Below, in pieces: positions 50,524 through 58,584 of a DNA stretch of 64,000 nt. The translations under genes and the position numbers were made by a program. Numbering within the stretch: the first letter of the stretch is position 1; each line of letters begins with the position of its first letter. The DNA comes from Anaerolineales bacterium (GTDB lineage: Bacteria; Chloroflexota; Anaerolineae; Anaerolineales; Villigracilaceae), in assembly GCA_025056175.1 (NCBI GenBank), contig JANWWK010000030.1, positions 44,791 through 108,790 of the forward strand. The letters run 5' to 3'. The notes beneath the pieces were generated by a model. That model was given only the letters and a program-made list of their open reading frames with translations. It searched no databases and was not told the origin of the DNA.

Positions 50524-51618
50524 CTACCCGTGCTTCTTTTGGAACTCCTTCATGAACTCTACCAGTGCCTGAACATCGGACAGTTCAACGGCGTTGTAGA
50601 TTGAAGCGCGCAGACCGCCCACCGAGCGGTGGCCTTTCAGGCCAATCATGTTCAACTTTTTGGCCTCGCTCACGAATTGTGCTTCGAGCTCTTCGGTTGG
50701 CAGGCGGAAAGTGACGTTCATCCGCGAGCGGGCTTCTGGCGCAGCATGACCGCGATAGAACCCGCCGCTGGCATCAATTGTCTGGTACAGCAAATCGGCT
50801 TTGGCCCGGTTGCGGGCTTCGATGGCGGCCAACCCGCCCAGTTTCTTAATCCACTTCATCACCAGGCCGACCATGTAAATTGCAAAGCAGGGCGGTGTGT
50901 TGTAAAGTGAGTTGTTTTCTACCTGCACTTTGTAATCGAGCATCACCGGCAGGTTGGCCGGGACGCGCGCAAGCAAGTCTTCGCGCAGAATACCGACCAC
51001 CACGCCCGCCGGACCGATATTTTTCTGCGCGCCGGCGTAAAGATAAGCGTATTTGGAAACATCCAGCGGGCGGCTCATGAAGTCCGAAGAAGCATCACAC
51101 ACCAGTTCCACACCCGCTGGCGGCTGCGGCTCCTGGAAAAATTCCACTCCATGAATGGTCTCGTTGGAGCAGTAATACAGGTAGGCCGCTTTGGGGTCCA
51201 GGTCCAGGCTGGCCGGCAAGGTGCTGTAATTGCTGGCTTTTGTATCGGCGGCGACGCGGGTGGGACCGAGTTTTTGGGCTTCCTGAACGGCCTTTTTGCT
51301 CCAGGCGCCGGTCACGATGTAATCGGCTGAAGCCCCTGCCGGGCGCAGGTTCATTGGAACCATGGAAAATTGCAGGCTTGCGCCGCCTTGCAGGAACAGA
51401 ACTTTGTAATTAGAGGGGATATTCAACAGTTCGCGCAGGTCGGCTTCGGTTTCGTTGAGCATGGCCTCGAACTCTTTGGAGCGGTGACTCATCTCCATAA
51501 TGGACATGCCCGTTCCTTTGTAATCCAGCAATTCGGCCTGCGCTTGTTGCATCACTTCCAGCGGCAAGCCCGCCGGTCCGGCATTGAAATTGTGCGCGCG
51601 ATGGATGGTTTCAGACAT
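50524..51618 (-). CDS. serC: Phosphoserine aminotransferase
   Basis: A 364-residue class V PLP enzyme that makes phosphoserine from 3-phosphohydroxypyruvate and glutamate. 'HNFNAGPAGLPLEVMQQAQ' is the family N-terminus, 'SHRSKEF' follows, the PLP-bearing lysine is in 'YAGAQKNIGPAGV', and 'SLYNTPPCFAIYMVGLV' and 'GHRSVGGLRASIYNAV' complete the pattern. Length is normal. The gene is divergent from the serA-like gene and shares a 276-base control region with it. An AAGGAG sits a few bases before the ATG. The promoter on this strand is TTGTGA-17-TATAAT at 51701-51729. Confidence 0.95.
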   Translation of the reverse strand: MSETIHRAHNFNAGPAGLPLEVMQQAQAELLDYKGTGMSIMEMSHRSKEFEAMLNETEADLRELLNIPSNYKVLFLQGGASLQFSMVPMNLRPAGASADYIVTGAWSKKAVQEAQKLGPTRVAADTKASNYSTLPASLDLDPKAAYLYYCSNETIHGVEFFQEPQPPAGVELVCDASSDFMSRPLDVSKYAYLYAGAQKNIGPAGVVVGILREDLLARVPANLPVMLDYKVQVENNSLYNTPPCFAIYMVGLVMKWIKKLGGLAAIEARNRAKADLLYQTIDASGGFYRGHAAPEARSRMNVTFRLPTEELEAQFVSEAKKLNMIGLKGHRSVGGLRASIYNAVELSDVQALVEFMKEFQKKHG

Positions 51619-51700
51619 TTTTTTCTCCTTGTGTCTGGTGTTCGGTTACCCGTTTTGGGGGTTTGGCTTGCTTACAACCTGGTGCTTTGCTGCCTTGTTG

Positions 51701-51729
51701 ATTATAGCCCCCTGCGTAAGAAATCACAA
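51701..51729 (-). promoter_or_regulatory. Promoter of serC
   Basis: On the minus strand TTGTGA (51729-51724), 17 bases, TATAAT (51706-51701) followed by C. The leader to serC is about 75 bases with an AAGGAG near its end. Confidence 0.7.
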
Positions 51730-51766
51730 AGTACATTCGGCACATTTATCGGCTGATAGTCATCCG

Positions 51767-51795
51767 TTGACAAAGGCTGATGCGCTGGTTAGAAT
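51767..51795 (+). promoter_or_regulatory. Promoter of serA
   Basis: TTGACA at 51767-51772, exactly 17 bases, TAGAAT at 51790-51795. Transcription should start near 51802 and yield a leader of about 93 bases containing the hairpin at 51826-51862. Confidence 0.75.
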
Positions 51796-51801
51796 GACTT
51801 T

Positions 51802-51822
51802 GTGAATACGATGTTTTCATAG
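51802..51822 (+). other. Possible six-codon leader peptide in the serA leader
   Basis: From the predicted transcription start the bases read GTG-AAT-ACG-ATG-TTT-TCA-TAG: a peptide fMet-Asn-Thr-Met-Phe-Ser. The last sense codon is Ser, three bases before the terminator stem. It would be a leaderless start. Very short, so chance is a real alternative. Confidence 0.3.
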
Positions 51823-51825
51823 TCT

Positions 51826-51862
51826 CAAGGCGCAGCCGGATTCGGACGGCTGGCCTTGTTTT
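51826..51862 (+). terminator. Intrinsic terminator/attenuator in the serA leader
   Basis: CAAGGC (51826-51831) and AGCCG (51834-51838) pair with CGGCT (51847-51851) and GCCTTG (51853-51858), followed by TTTT. It lies between the serA promoter and the serA start, so full-length transcription needs read-through. Confidence 0.75.
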
Positions 51863-51894
51863 CTTGAATCCCTCACACAATTAAGGAGAGAATC

Positions 51895-52794
51895 ATGAAC
51901 GTCCTGGTTTGCGACAAGACTGAAAAAGAGTGCATCGAACAGATGCGCGCCGCCGGGTTGACCGTTGATACCCGCTTCGAGATTACCCCCGAAGAACTGA
52001 TGACGGTTGCCCCCGCTTACGACGTGCTGGTGGTGCGTTCCCGCACCAAAGTCCGCCAGCCGCTCATTGATGCTTGCCCTAACCTGAAACTGATTGTGCG
52101 CGGCGGCGTTGGATTGGATACGATTGACGTGGAATATGCCCGCTCTAAAGGCATCGAAGTTCGCAACACGCCTCTGGCTTCCTCCGATTCGGTGGCCGAG
52201 TTGACCATCGGTTATCTCTTTATGCTTGCGCGCTCACTCTACAAAGCCAGTGAGACGATGAAAGCCGAAAAATGGGAAAAGAAGGCCTTTGAGGGCGATG
52301 AAATCGGCGGGAAGACGCTCGGCCTGATTGGCGTTGGCAACATTGGTAAAGCCACTGCCCGCCGTGCTGTGGCTCTGGGCATGAAAGTCATCGCTTACGA
52401 CCCTTATGTCCAGGCATTCGAGTATGGACAACTGGTCAGCCTGGATGACCTGCTGGCACAATCCGATTACATCAGCCTGCACCTGCCCAAGACCAAAGAA
52501 ACGACCAACATGATTGGTGCAGAACAGTTTGCCCGGATGAAAAACGGTGTACGCATTGTCAATTGTGCGCGCGGCGGAATTATTGATGAAAACGTCCTCT
52601 ATGAAGCCCTCATCAGCGGCAAAGTAGCCGGCGCCGCGCTGGATGTCTTTGCCGAAGAACCGCCCACCGATTGGCGGCTCGTCAAACTGGATAATGTCAT
52701 TGCCTCTCCACACATTGGGGCTGCGACCAAAGAAGCACAAGGCCGTGTGGGTGCTGAAGTCGCCGAGATTGTGATTGCCTTCGCCCGCAAATGA
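51895..52794 (+). CDS. serA: D-3-phosphoglycerate dehydrogenase-type oxidoreductase, short form
   Basis: A 299-residue NAD-dependent 2-hydroxyacid dehydrogenase. The substrate-domain block 'RGGVGLDTIDVEYARSKGI' precedes the NAD fold 'LGLIGVGNIGKATARRA' and its acidic 'IAYDPY'. Catalytic Arg in 'VNCARGGIIDE', Glu in 'DVFAEEPP' and His in 'SPHIGAAT' are present. It fits SerA, which oxidises 3-phosphoglycerate, and the divergent serC supports this. The C-terminal ACT regulatory domain is absent, so classic serine feedback through that domain is not expected. Control may instead act on its terminator-containing leader. AAGGAGAG precedes the ATG. The DUF1015 gene follows directly. Confidence 0.88.
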   Translation: MNVLVCDKTEKECIEQMRAAGLTVDTRFEITPEELMTVAPAYDVLVVRSRTKVRQPLIDACPNLKLIVRGGVGLDTIDVEYARSKGIEVRNTPLASSDSVAELTIGYLFMLARSLYKASETMKAEKWEKKAFEGDEIGGKTLGLIGVGNIGKATARRAVALGMKVIAYDPYVQAFEYGQLVSLDDLLAQSDYISLHLPKTKETTNMIGAEQFARMKNGVRIVNCARGGIIDENVLYEALISGKVAGAALDVFAEEPPTDWRLVKLDNVIASPHIGAATKEAQGRVGAEVAEIVIAFARK

Positions 52795-52826
52795 ATCGCT
52801 ATCGTCTCGCAAGGGAGAATCACTCC

Positions 52827-54137
52827 ATGAAGGTTTACCCCGAACTCGGCGTTCTTATCCCTGAAATTTACCTGCCCAAACCGGGCATTGACCTGCACAA
52901 ATGGGCTACCATTGCGGTAGACCAGTTCACCTCGGAACCCGAATACTGGCAACAGGTGGAACAGGTGGTCGGCGACGCACCCTCCACCTTCCGAATCACC
53001 TTGCCGGAAATCTATCTCGAACAGCCCGGCGTAGAAGAACGGATTGCCACTATCCAGAAGACCATGCACGCCTACCTGGAAGCGGGCTTGTTGCAGCCGC
53101 GCGAAGGTCTCATCTATGTCGAACGCACGGTCGGCGGCAAAACGCGCAAAGGCTTGATGCTGGCGCTCGACCTGGAATGCTACGACTACAATAAAGGCGC
53201 CGCCAGCCTGATTCGCGCCACCGAAGGGACAATCCTGGAACGTCTGCCACCGCGCATCAAAATCCGCGAGGGCGCCCCGCTTGAGCTGCCGCATATCCTG
53301 GTTTTGATTGATGACCCCGAACGCACGGTCATCGAACCGATTGCTGCTGTCAAAGATTCGCTGGAGAAACTGTACGATTTCGACCTGATGCTGGGGAGCG
53401 GACATCTGACCGGCTACGCAGTCCCTGACGAAAGCGGCGTCATTGCTGCTTTGAACAATCTGGCGCGGTCTGAAGTCTTTGCGGCCAAATACGGCTTACC
53501 GCCCGAAACGCCTGTTTTGCTGTTTGCGATGGGCGATGGCAACCATTCTCTTGCAACCGCTAAAGCCATTTGGGAAAAGAACAAAACCGTTGTCGGTATG
53601 CACCATCCCTCGCGTTATGCGCTGGTCGAAATTGAAAACGTTCACGATGAAGCGCTGGAATTTGAGCCGATTCATCGCGTGTTGTTTGGGTTGAAAACCG
53701 ATATTTACGCTGCGCTGCAGGCAGCCTTTGGGGCCGATTTTTCTTACCATTCGGTGGAGAACGCCGAAGCAATGATACAGGCCGTTAACGCTGAAGCCTC
53801 TCATGTCCAACGTATTGGCCTGGTGGGTGGCGGACGCGCGTTTGGCGTGGCCGAATTTCGCAATCCGTCCACGAACCTGGCCGTTGGCACGATTCAGGCC
53901 TTCCTCGACCCCTTCCTGAAAAGCGGCGGCGCCGAAAAAATAGATTACGTTCACGGCGCCGAGGTCACCGTGCGGTTGGGCAGCCAGCCGGGCAACGTGG
54001 GCATTTACGTTCCGGGTATGTCTAAGAGTGACCTGTTCAAAACCGTCATCCTGGATGGCGCCTTGCCGCGCAAGACCTTCTCCATGGGGCATGCGCGTGA
54101 AAAACGCTTCTACCTGGAAGCGCGCAAGATTGCCTGA
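52827..54137 (+). CDS. DUF1015-family protein, candidate partner in serine metabolism
   Basis: A 436-residue member of the DUF1015 family. The N-terminal half has 'EIYLPKPGIDLHKWATIAVDQFTSEPEYW' in pieces and 'RTVGGKTRKGLMLALDLECYDY'. The central motif is D237-G-N-H-S241 in 'FAMGDGNHSLATAKAIWE'. Other DUF1015 proteins have DGHHR there, a motif also used by ParB/SerK-fold enzymes. A kinase or phosphotransfer role with serine is therefore thinkable, and the gene is joined to serA. No serB phosphatase is in the window. The start at 52827 has AAGGGAG upstream; an earlier ATG at 52791 overlaps the serA stop. Function remains unassigned. Confidence 0.85.
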   Translation: MKVYPELGVLIPEIYLPKPGIDLHKWATIAVDQFTSEPEYWQQVEQVVGDAPSTFRITLPEIYLEQPGVEERIATIQKTMHAYLEAGLLQPREGLIYVERTVGGKTRKGLMLALDLECYDYNKGAASLIRATEGTILERLPPRIKIREGAPLELPHILVLIDDPERTVIEPIAAVKDSLEKLYDFDLMLGSGHLTGYAVPDESGVIAALNNLARSEVFAAKYGLPPETPVLLFAMGDGNHSLATAKAIWEKNKTVVGMHHPSRYALVEIENVHDEALEFEPIHRVLFGLKTDIYAALQAAFGADFSYHSVENAEAMIQAVNAEASHVQRIGLVGGGRAFGVAEFRNPSTNLAVGTIQAFLDPFLKSGGAEKIDYVHGAEVTVRLGSQPGNVGIYVPGMSKSDLFKTVILDGALPRKTFSMGHAREKRFYLEARKIA

Positions 54138-54165
54138 ACGGATGAGATGCCACCCCATAAAGCAA

Positions 54166-54195
54166 AGCCCGGACATGAATGTCCGGGCTATTTTT
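54166..54195. terminator. Bidirectional terminator between DUF1015 and lon genes
   Basis: AGCCCGGAC and GTCCGGGCT form a nine-bp stem (11 if the loop closes tightly), followed on the plus strand by ATTTTTC. On the minus strand the tail is TTGCTTTA. It serves both convergent genes. Confidence 0.8.
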
Positions 54196-54197
54196 CG

Positions 54198-56684
54198 TTA
54201 CTCCTCCACATCTTCCTGTCCCTGTCCTTCCTCTGGCCGGCGGCGAGGGCGGGGTGGGGGCATGACGGCTTCTGGATAAAGCGCCAGTTCCAGCACCTGG
54301 TCCATGTGTTCGACGGGGATGATTTTCAAGTCGGCGCGTGCCCGTTTGGGAATATCCACCAGGTCTTTCATGTTTTTTTCCGGCAGGATGACCACCTTCA
54401 AGCCGGCGCGGTGCGCGGCCAGCACTTTCTCACGCACGCCGCCAATTGGCAACACCCGTCCGCGCAGCGTGATTTCGCCGGTCATTCCCACCTCGCGGTA
54501 GATAGGCCGTCCGGTGAGCGCCGAAATCATCGCCGTTGCCAGCGTAATGCCTGCGCTTGGGCCATCTTTGGGGATAGCGCCTTCGGGCATGTGAACGTGA
54601 ATATCCATGCGCTCGAACACTTCTGGTTCGATGGCGAATAACTCGGCACGCGACTTGATGTACGTGAGCGCTGCCTGACCCGATTCCTGCATGACATCCC
54701 CAATTTGACCGGTCATTTGCAGACCGCCTTTGCCGTCCAGCACAGCGACTTCGATGGTCATAATTTCGCCGCCGTTTTCGGTCCAGGCCAGTGACGTGGC
54801 AACGCCCACTTCATCGCGCCGTTCGGCTTCTGAGCGGAGGTATTGCGGCGGGCCGAGAAACTTCTCGACCACATTGGGGGTGATGACGGTTGGGTATTCT
54901 TTCTTTTCGGCCTTCAAGCGTGCTGCCTTGCGGATAACGCGGCCAATCTCCCGCTCCAGATTGCGAACGCCGGCCTCGTAGGTGTATTCTCGAATGATGC
55001 GCTGAAGCGCGGTATCGGCAAAGCGCAGGCCGCTGTCTGTCATTCCGTTTTCATCCATCTGGCGCGGAATCAGGTAGCGGTCGGCAATTGCCATCTTTTC
55101 CTCTTCGATGTAGCCAGGAAATTCGATGACTTCCAGCCGGTCGAGCAGGGCTTCGGGGATGGTGGCCAGGGTGTTGGCCGTTGCCACGAACATCACTTTC
55201 GAGAGGTCAAAGGCGATTTCCAGGTAATGGTCACTAAACGCATGGTTCTGTTCGGGGTCCAGCACTTCGAGCAGCGCCGAAGATGGGTCTCCGCGAAAAT
55301 CGTTGCCCAGTTTATCAATTTCGTCTAACATGAACAGTGGGTTGGCGCTGCCGGCGCGCTTCATCGTCTGAATGATGCGGCCGGGCAGGGCGCCGATGTA
55401 GGTACGGCGGTGTCCGCGAATTTCGGCTTCATCGCGCACGCCGCCGAGCGAAACGCGCACGAATTTTCGTCCCAGCGCTTCGGCAATTGAGCGTCCAAGC
55501 GATGTCTTGCCGGTGCCGGGTGGTCCGACGAAACACAAAATCGGCTGGCGCTCTTTTTTGGGCTTAAGCGAACGGACGGCGATATATTCCAGGATGCGGT
55601 CTTTGGCTTTTTGCAGACCGTAATGGTCGCGGTCTAAAATTTTTGCGGCGTGGGCTACGTCCAGGTTGTCTTCCGTATAAATGGACCAGGGCAGGTCTAA
55701 AATCCACTCCACATACGAACGGATGATACCCACTTCGGGCGCCATGGGTGGCATCTGATTCAACCGTTCGATTTCGCGGAGTGCGGTTTTGCGCGCCTCT
55801 TCGGGCAGTTTGGCCTGCTCCACTTTCTGGCGCAGCTCGTTCACGTCCCGCGTCCACACATCTCCTTCGCCCAGCTCGGTTTGGATGGCCTTCATTTGCT
55901 CGCGCAGATAAAATTCGCGCTGGCTTTTATCTACCTCGCTTTGCACCTTGTTGTGGATATCCTCTTCCAGTTCCAGAACATCCAGTTCTTCGGCCAGCAA
56001 CTCGTTGACCCGTTCCAGCCGGGCTTTAGGGTCGGGTAAGAGCAACAGCTTCTGCCGTTCCTCCAAAGAGACTGAGATGGATGTGGCGATCATATCGGCC
56101 AGCCAGCCCGGCTCCTGGATGTTGAGCGCAAACAAATGCGCCTCTTCGGGAATCGCGCGGTTGAGTTCTACCACGCGCGCAAACATATTCAGCGCCGAAC
56201 GCATCAGCGCCTGGGTTTGCTTATCGGCTTTGGCTGGTTCGTTGAGAACGCGCACCCGCACTTTGAGATATGGTGTCAGACGGGTGAATTCCAGCACTTG
56301 TACACGGCGCCGTCCCTGCACCAGTGCCGACGAATTGCCGTCTGGCATCGTCAACAGTCTGCCGACAGCAATTTCCACCCCTACCGGCAAAAAATCCCCG
56401 GCTTTGGGTTGCTCTTGCTCCGGGTCTTTCTGGGTCAACGCAACAACGGTCTGATTGCGCTCCTGCGCTGTCCGCAGGGTGAGCAAGGCTGCATCGTTAT
56501 CTACGAAAACCGGAGAAACCATGCGCGGAAAAACCACCAAATCGCGCATCGGCAGGGCAAGCGCCTCAAACACGCCATCGCGGTCGGTTTCATGGTTTGG
56601 CACACGGTATAATTCTTCTGTCCGCTGGCTGATTGCCATCGCAAAATCTTCTTCGTCTTCGTCCCAATCGTCTTGAATGTTCAT
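54198..56684 (-). CDS. lon: ATP-dependent protease Lon
   Basis: An 828-residue LonA protease with all three parts. The N-terminal substrate-recognition domain is at ~40-250. The AAA+ module has Walker A GPPGTGKT at 387-394 and 'LFMLDEIDKL' as Walker B. The C-terminal serine-lysine peptidase has catalytic S710 in 'KDGPSAGITLA' and K753 in 'VREKVLAAHRAG'. Lon degrades damaged and regulatory proteins in the cytoplasm. The N-terminus has an acidic extension ('DDWDEDEEDF' style) and the C-terminus ends in an Arg/Pro- then Glu-rich tail. It starts eight bases after folC and is probably in the same operon. Confidence 0.96.
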   Translation of the reverse strand: MNIQDDWDEDEEDFAMAISQRTEELYRVPNHETDRDGVFEALALPMRDLVVFPRMVSPVFVDNDAALLTLRTAQERNQTVVALTQKDPEQEQPKAGDFLPVGVEIAVGRLLTMPDGNSSALVQGRRRVQVLEFTRLTPYLKVRVRVLNEPAKADKQTQALMRSALNMFARVVELNRAIPEEAHLFALNIQEPGWLADMIATSISVSLEERQKLLLLPDPKARLERVNELLAEELDVLELEEDIHNKVQSEVDKSQREFYLREQMKAIQTELGEGDVWTRDVNELRQKVEQAKLPEEARKTALREIERLNQMPPMAPEVGIIRSYVEWILDLPWSIYTEDNLDVAHAAKILDRDHYGLQKAKDRILEYIAVRSLKPKKERQPILCFVGPPGTGKTSLGRSIAEALGRKFVRVSLGGVRDEAEIRGHRRTYIGALPGRIIQTMKRAGSANPLFMLDEIDKLGNDFRGDPSSALLEVLDPEQNHAFSDHYLEIAFDLSKVMFVATANTLATIPEALLDRLEVIEFPGYIEEEKMAIADRYLIPRQMDENGMTDSGLRFADTALQRIIREYTYEAGVRNLEREIGRVIRKAARLKAEKKEYPTVITPNVVEKFLGPPQYLRSEAERRDEVGVATSLAWTENGGEIMTIEVAVLDGKGGLQMTGQIGDVMQESGQAALTYIKSRAELFAIEPEVFERMDIHVHMPEGAIPKDGPSAGITLATAMISALTGRPIYREVGMTGEITLRGRVLPIGGVREKVLAAHRAGLKVVILPEKNMKDLVDIPKRARADLKIIPVEHMDQVLELALYPEAVMPPPRPRRRPEEGQGQEDVEE

Positions 56685-56692
56685 ATTCTCTG

Positions 56693-58018
56693 TTATCCAT
56701 TGTTTCGTCTGTTTTTCCAGGCGTTGACCACTTCTGCTGTCACAAACATACTTCCCGCCGAAACGATAACGTCATCGGTTGTGGCAGCCAGTTCCAGGGC
56801 GCGGTGGAGCGCGGCCTGGACGGGGGTCACGGTCTCATACAGGAGTTCTGCCCGGCGCGCGGCTTCCAGGATAGTTTCCGGCTCCAGTGCGCGAGGATGG
56901 TCGGCGCGCGTAATAATGAGGCGGCTGATTATACCCTTCATTGCGTTCAGCATGTCAAAAATGTGCTTGTCTTCTGATGCGCCGAAGAGCAGAATGATTT
57001 TTCGGTCGGGGAAATACGTTTTCAGCGCGGCAGTGAGCTTCTCGAACGAATCCTGATTGTGGGCTGAATCGAAAATGAGCGTTGGCTGAGCGCGGCTGGC
57101 AACCTCGAAGCGGCATGGCCAGCGGACGTTTTCAAAGCCCTGGGCAATCGCGGCGTCTGTCAGGTTGAAGCCGCTGTGTTTCAGGGCGGCATAGGCGGTC
57201 ACCGCATTGGTCACCTGATATTCTCCCAGCAGGGGAATTTTCAGCCGAAGATGGGGCATGCCTGCCTGCCAGACCCGAAATGTCTGTCCTTCCAGCGAGT
57301 TGCTTTCGGGCGCATACAGCCAATCAATTCCGACCAGGCTCAACTCAGCATGCTGTTCGGCGGCAACGCGCTCCAGCACTTGCAGGGCTTCCTGTTTCTG
57401 TGGAGACGAAATCACCGGTACACCCGGTTTGATGATGCCGGCCTTTTCGGCAGCGATTTTTGCCAGTGTATTTCCTAACACAGCAGTATGGTCATACGAG
57501 AGAGAAGTAATCACCGAAACGCGCGGGGTGATGACGTTGGTGGCATCCAGCCGGCCGCCCAGCCCAACTTCGATAACCGCCGCATCCACCCGTTGGCGGG
57601 CAAAATATAGAAAACCCAGTGCCGTGGTAATCTCGAAGGTGGTCAACTGTGGGATGGCGGCTACCGCCGGTTTGATTTCTTCTACCAAATCGGCCAGGTC
57701 TGCATGGGCAATCGGTTGCCCGTTCACCTGAATGCGTTCACAAAAATCGAGCAAGTGGGGCGAAGTATACAGGCCGGTCTTTCGCCCCGAAGCCGTCAGC
57801 GCACTCGCACATAAAGCTGACACTGAGCCTTTCCCTTTCGTTCCGGCCACGTGGATGGTGGGGTAAGCCTCCTGCGGTTGACCAAGCCGCGCGAGCAGTT
57901 GACGCATTCGCGCCAGGTCGAAATGCGCCGCTGCCAGCTGGTCGGCGCGTTTCAGGCTATAATCTACAAACGAATAGAGATAATCGAGCGCGAGATTGTA
58001 GCGAGTTTCGGTGTCCAT
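56693..58018 (-). CDS. folC: Bifunctional folylpolyglutamate synthase/dihydrofolate synthase
   Basis: A 441-residue Mur-ligase-family enzyme that adds glutamate to dihydropteroate and to reduced folates. The ATP loop is GTKGKGS at 59-65. 'TSPHLLDFCERIQVNGQPI' and 'EVGLGGRLDATNVI' are the folate-site and omega-loop signatures. 'ITSLSYDHTAVLGNTLAKIAAEKAGIIKPGVPVI' is the central block, here cited in pieces, and 'IFDSAHNQDSF' is in the C-terminal domain. The start at 58018 is preferred over one 85 codons upstream because the family begins there and a TACAATC element stands seven bases before it. It heads a folC-lon operon. Confidence 0.93.
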   Translation of the reverse strand: MDTETRYNLALDYLYSFVDYSLKRADQLAAAHFDLARMRQLLARLGQPQEAYPTIHVAGTKGKGSVSALCASALTASGRKTGLYTSPHLLDFCERIQVNGQPIAHADLADLVEEIKPAVAAIPQLTTFEITTALGFLYFARQRVDAAVIEVGLGGRLDATNVITPRVSVITSLSYDHTAVLGNTLAKIAAEKAGIIKPGVPVISSPQKQEALQVLERVAAEQHAELSLVGIDWLYAPESNSLEGQTFRVWQAGMPHLRLKIPLLGEYQVTNAVTAYAALKHSGFNLTDAAIAQGFENVRWPCRFEVASRAQPTLIFDSAHNQDSFEKLTAALKTYFPDRKIILLFGASEDKHIFDMLNAMKGIISRLIITRADHPRALEPETILEAARRAELLYETVTPVQAALHRALELAATTDDVIVSAGSMFVTAEVVNAWKNRRNNG

Positions 58019-58025
58019 GTCAGGG

Positions 58026-58054
58026 ATTGTAAAACGGAATTGACAATTCGTAAA
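58026..58054 (-). promoter_or_regulatory. Promoter of the folC-lon operon, leaderless spacing
   Basis: On the minus strand TTTACG (58054-58049), 17 bases, TACAAT (58031-58026) followed by C, with seven bases before the folC ATG. No Shine-Dalgarno sequence. Confidence 0.55.
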
Positions 58055-58149
58055 TTCTGTTGGGCTGCACAGAAGTATAATACACCCCAGTTTCGTTGCT
58101 CGGTCACATTTACCCTCACCCGGTTCCTCTCCCACAGTGATGAGGAAGG

Positions 58150-58218
58150 CAGCCGTAAACCGGCGGTTGCCTTGCCCAAAATGGCAATCATGCGGGCAAG
58201 GCGGAGTGATGACGGCTG
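58150..58218 (+). ncRNA. Potential structured RNA element upstream of ylxP (three-way junction)
   Basis: In a 236-base non-coding gap CAGCCGT (58150-58156) pairs with ACGGCTG (58212-58218). Inside are a small hairpin AACC-GGC-GGTT (58158-58168) and a nine-bp hairpin GCCTTGCCC (58169-58177) with GGGCAAGGC (58194-58202). It ends 36 bases before the ylxP ATG. It could be a cis-regulatory leader; no known riboswitch class is recognised. Confidence 0.35.
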
Positions 58219-58254
58219 GATAATTCCCTCGCTCGGTTCTTTCATTACTTGCGG

Positions 58255-58539
58255 ATGGTTGGTACGCTGACAATTCACCTGCACCTGCCTGGTTGCCATT
58301 CGCTCAAGGAAAAGCGCAGTCAAATCAAGCCTTTGCTGGCACGCCTGCACCGCGAATTTAACGTCTCAACCGCAGAACTGGATTTGCAGGATGCCCACCA
58401 GCAGGCTGTCATTGGCTGCGCCATGCTTGGCACAGATGCTGCTCACCTGCAATCGGCGCTTGAAACGGTGCGCCGCTGGGTGGAAGCCCACTGGCGCGAA
58501 GGCGACATCCTGGCTCATCGCATCGAACTGGTGTACTGA
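58255..58539 (+). CDS. YlxP/DUF503 family protein
   Basis: A 94-residue protein of the DUF503 (YlxP) family with the N-terminal signature 'LTIHLHLPGCHSLKEKRSQIKPLL' in pieces. The fold is a small ferredoxin-like domain. The gene usually lies next to rbfA and infB and is suspected to work in ribosome or RNA metabolism, but its role is not settled. Here it stands alone in front of an SDR gene. I use ATG 58255, which matches the family N-terminus; a TTG two codons upstream is less likely. No strong Shine-Dalgarno sequence is present. Confidence 0.85.
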   Translation: MVGTLTIHLHLPGCHSLKEKRSQIKPLLARLHREFNVSTAELDLQDAHQQAVIGCAMLGTDAAHLQSALETVRRWVEAHWREGDILAHRIELVY

Positions 58540-58584
58540 CTTTTTCTCTTCTCTTTACTTTACTTTATTTCCTTCGGAGGCCGT

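Noticed and set aside
56693..58273. Longer start for folC 85 codons upstream
   Set aside because: The added sequence has no family similarity and runs through the promoter region. The family begins at ATG 58018.
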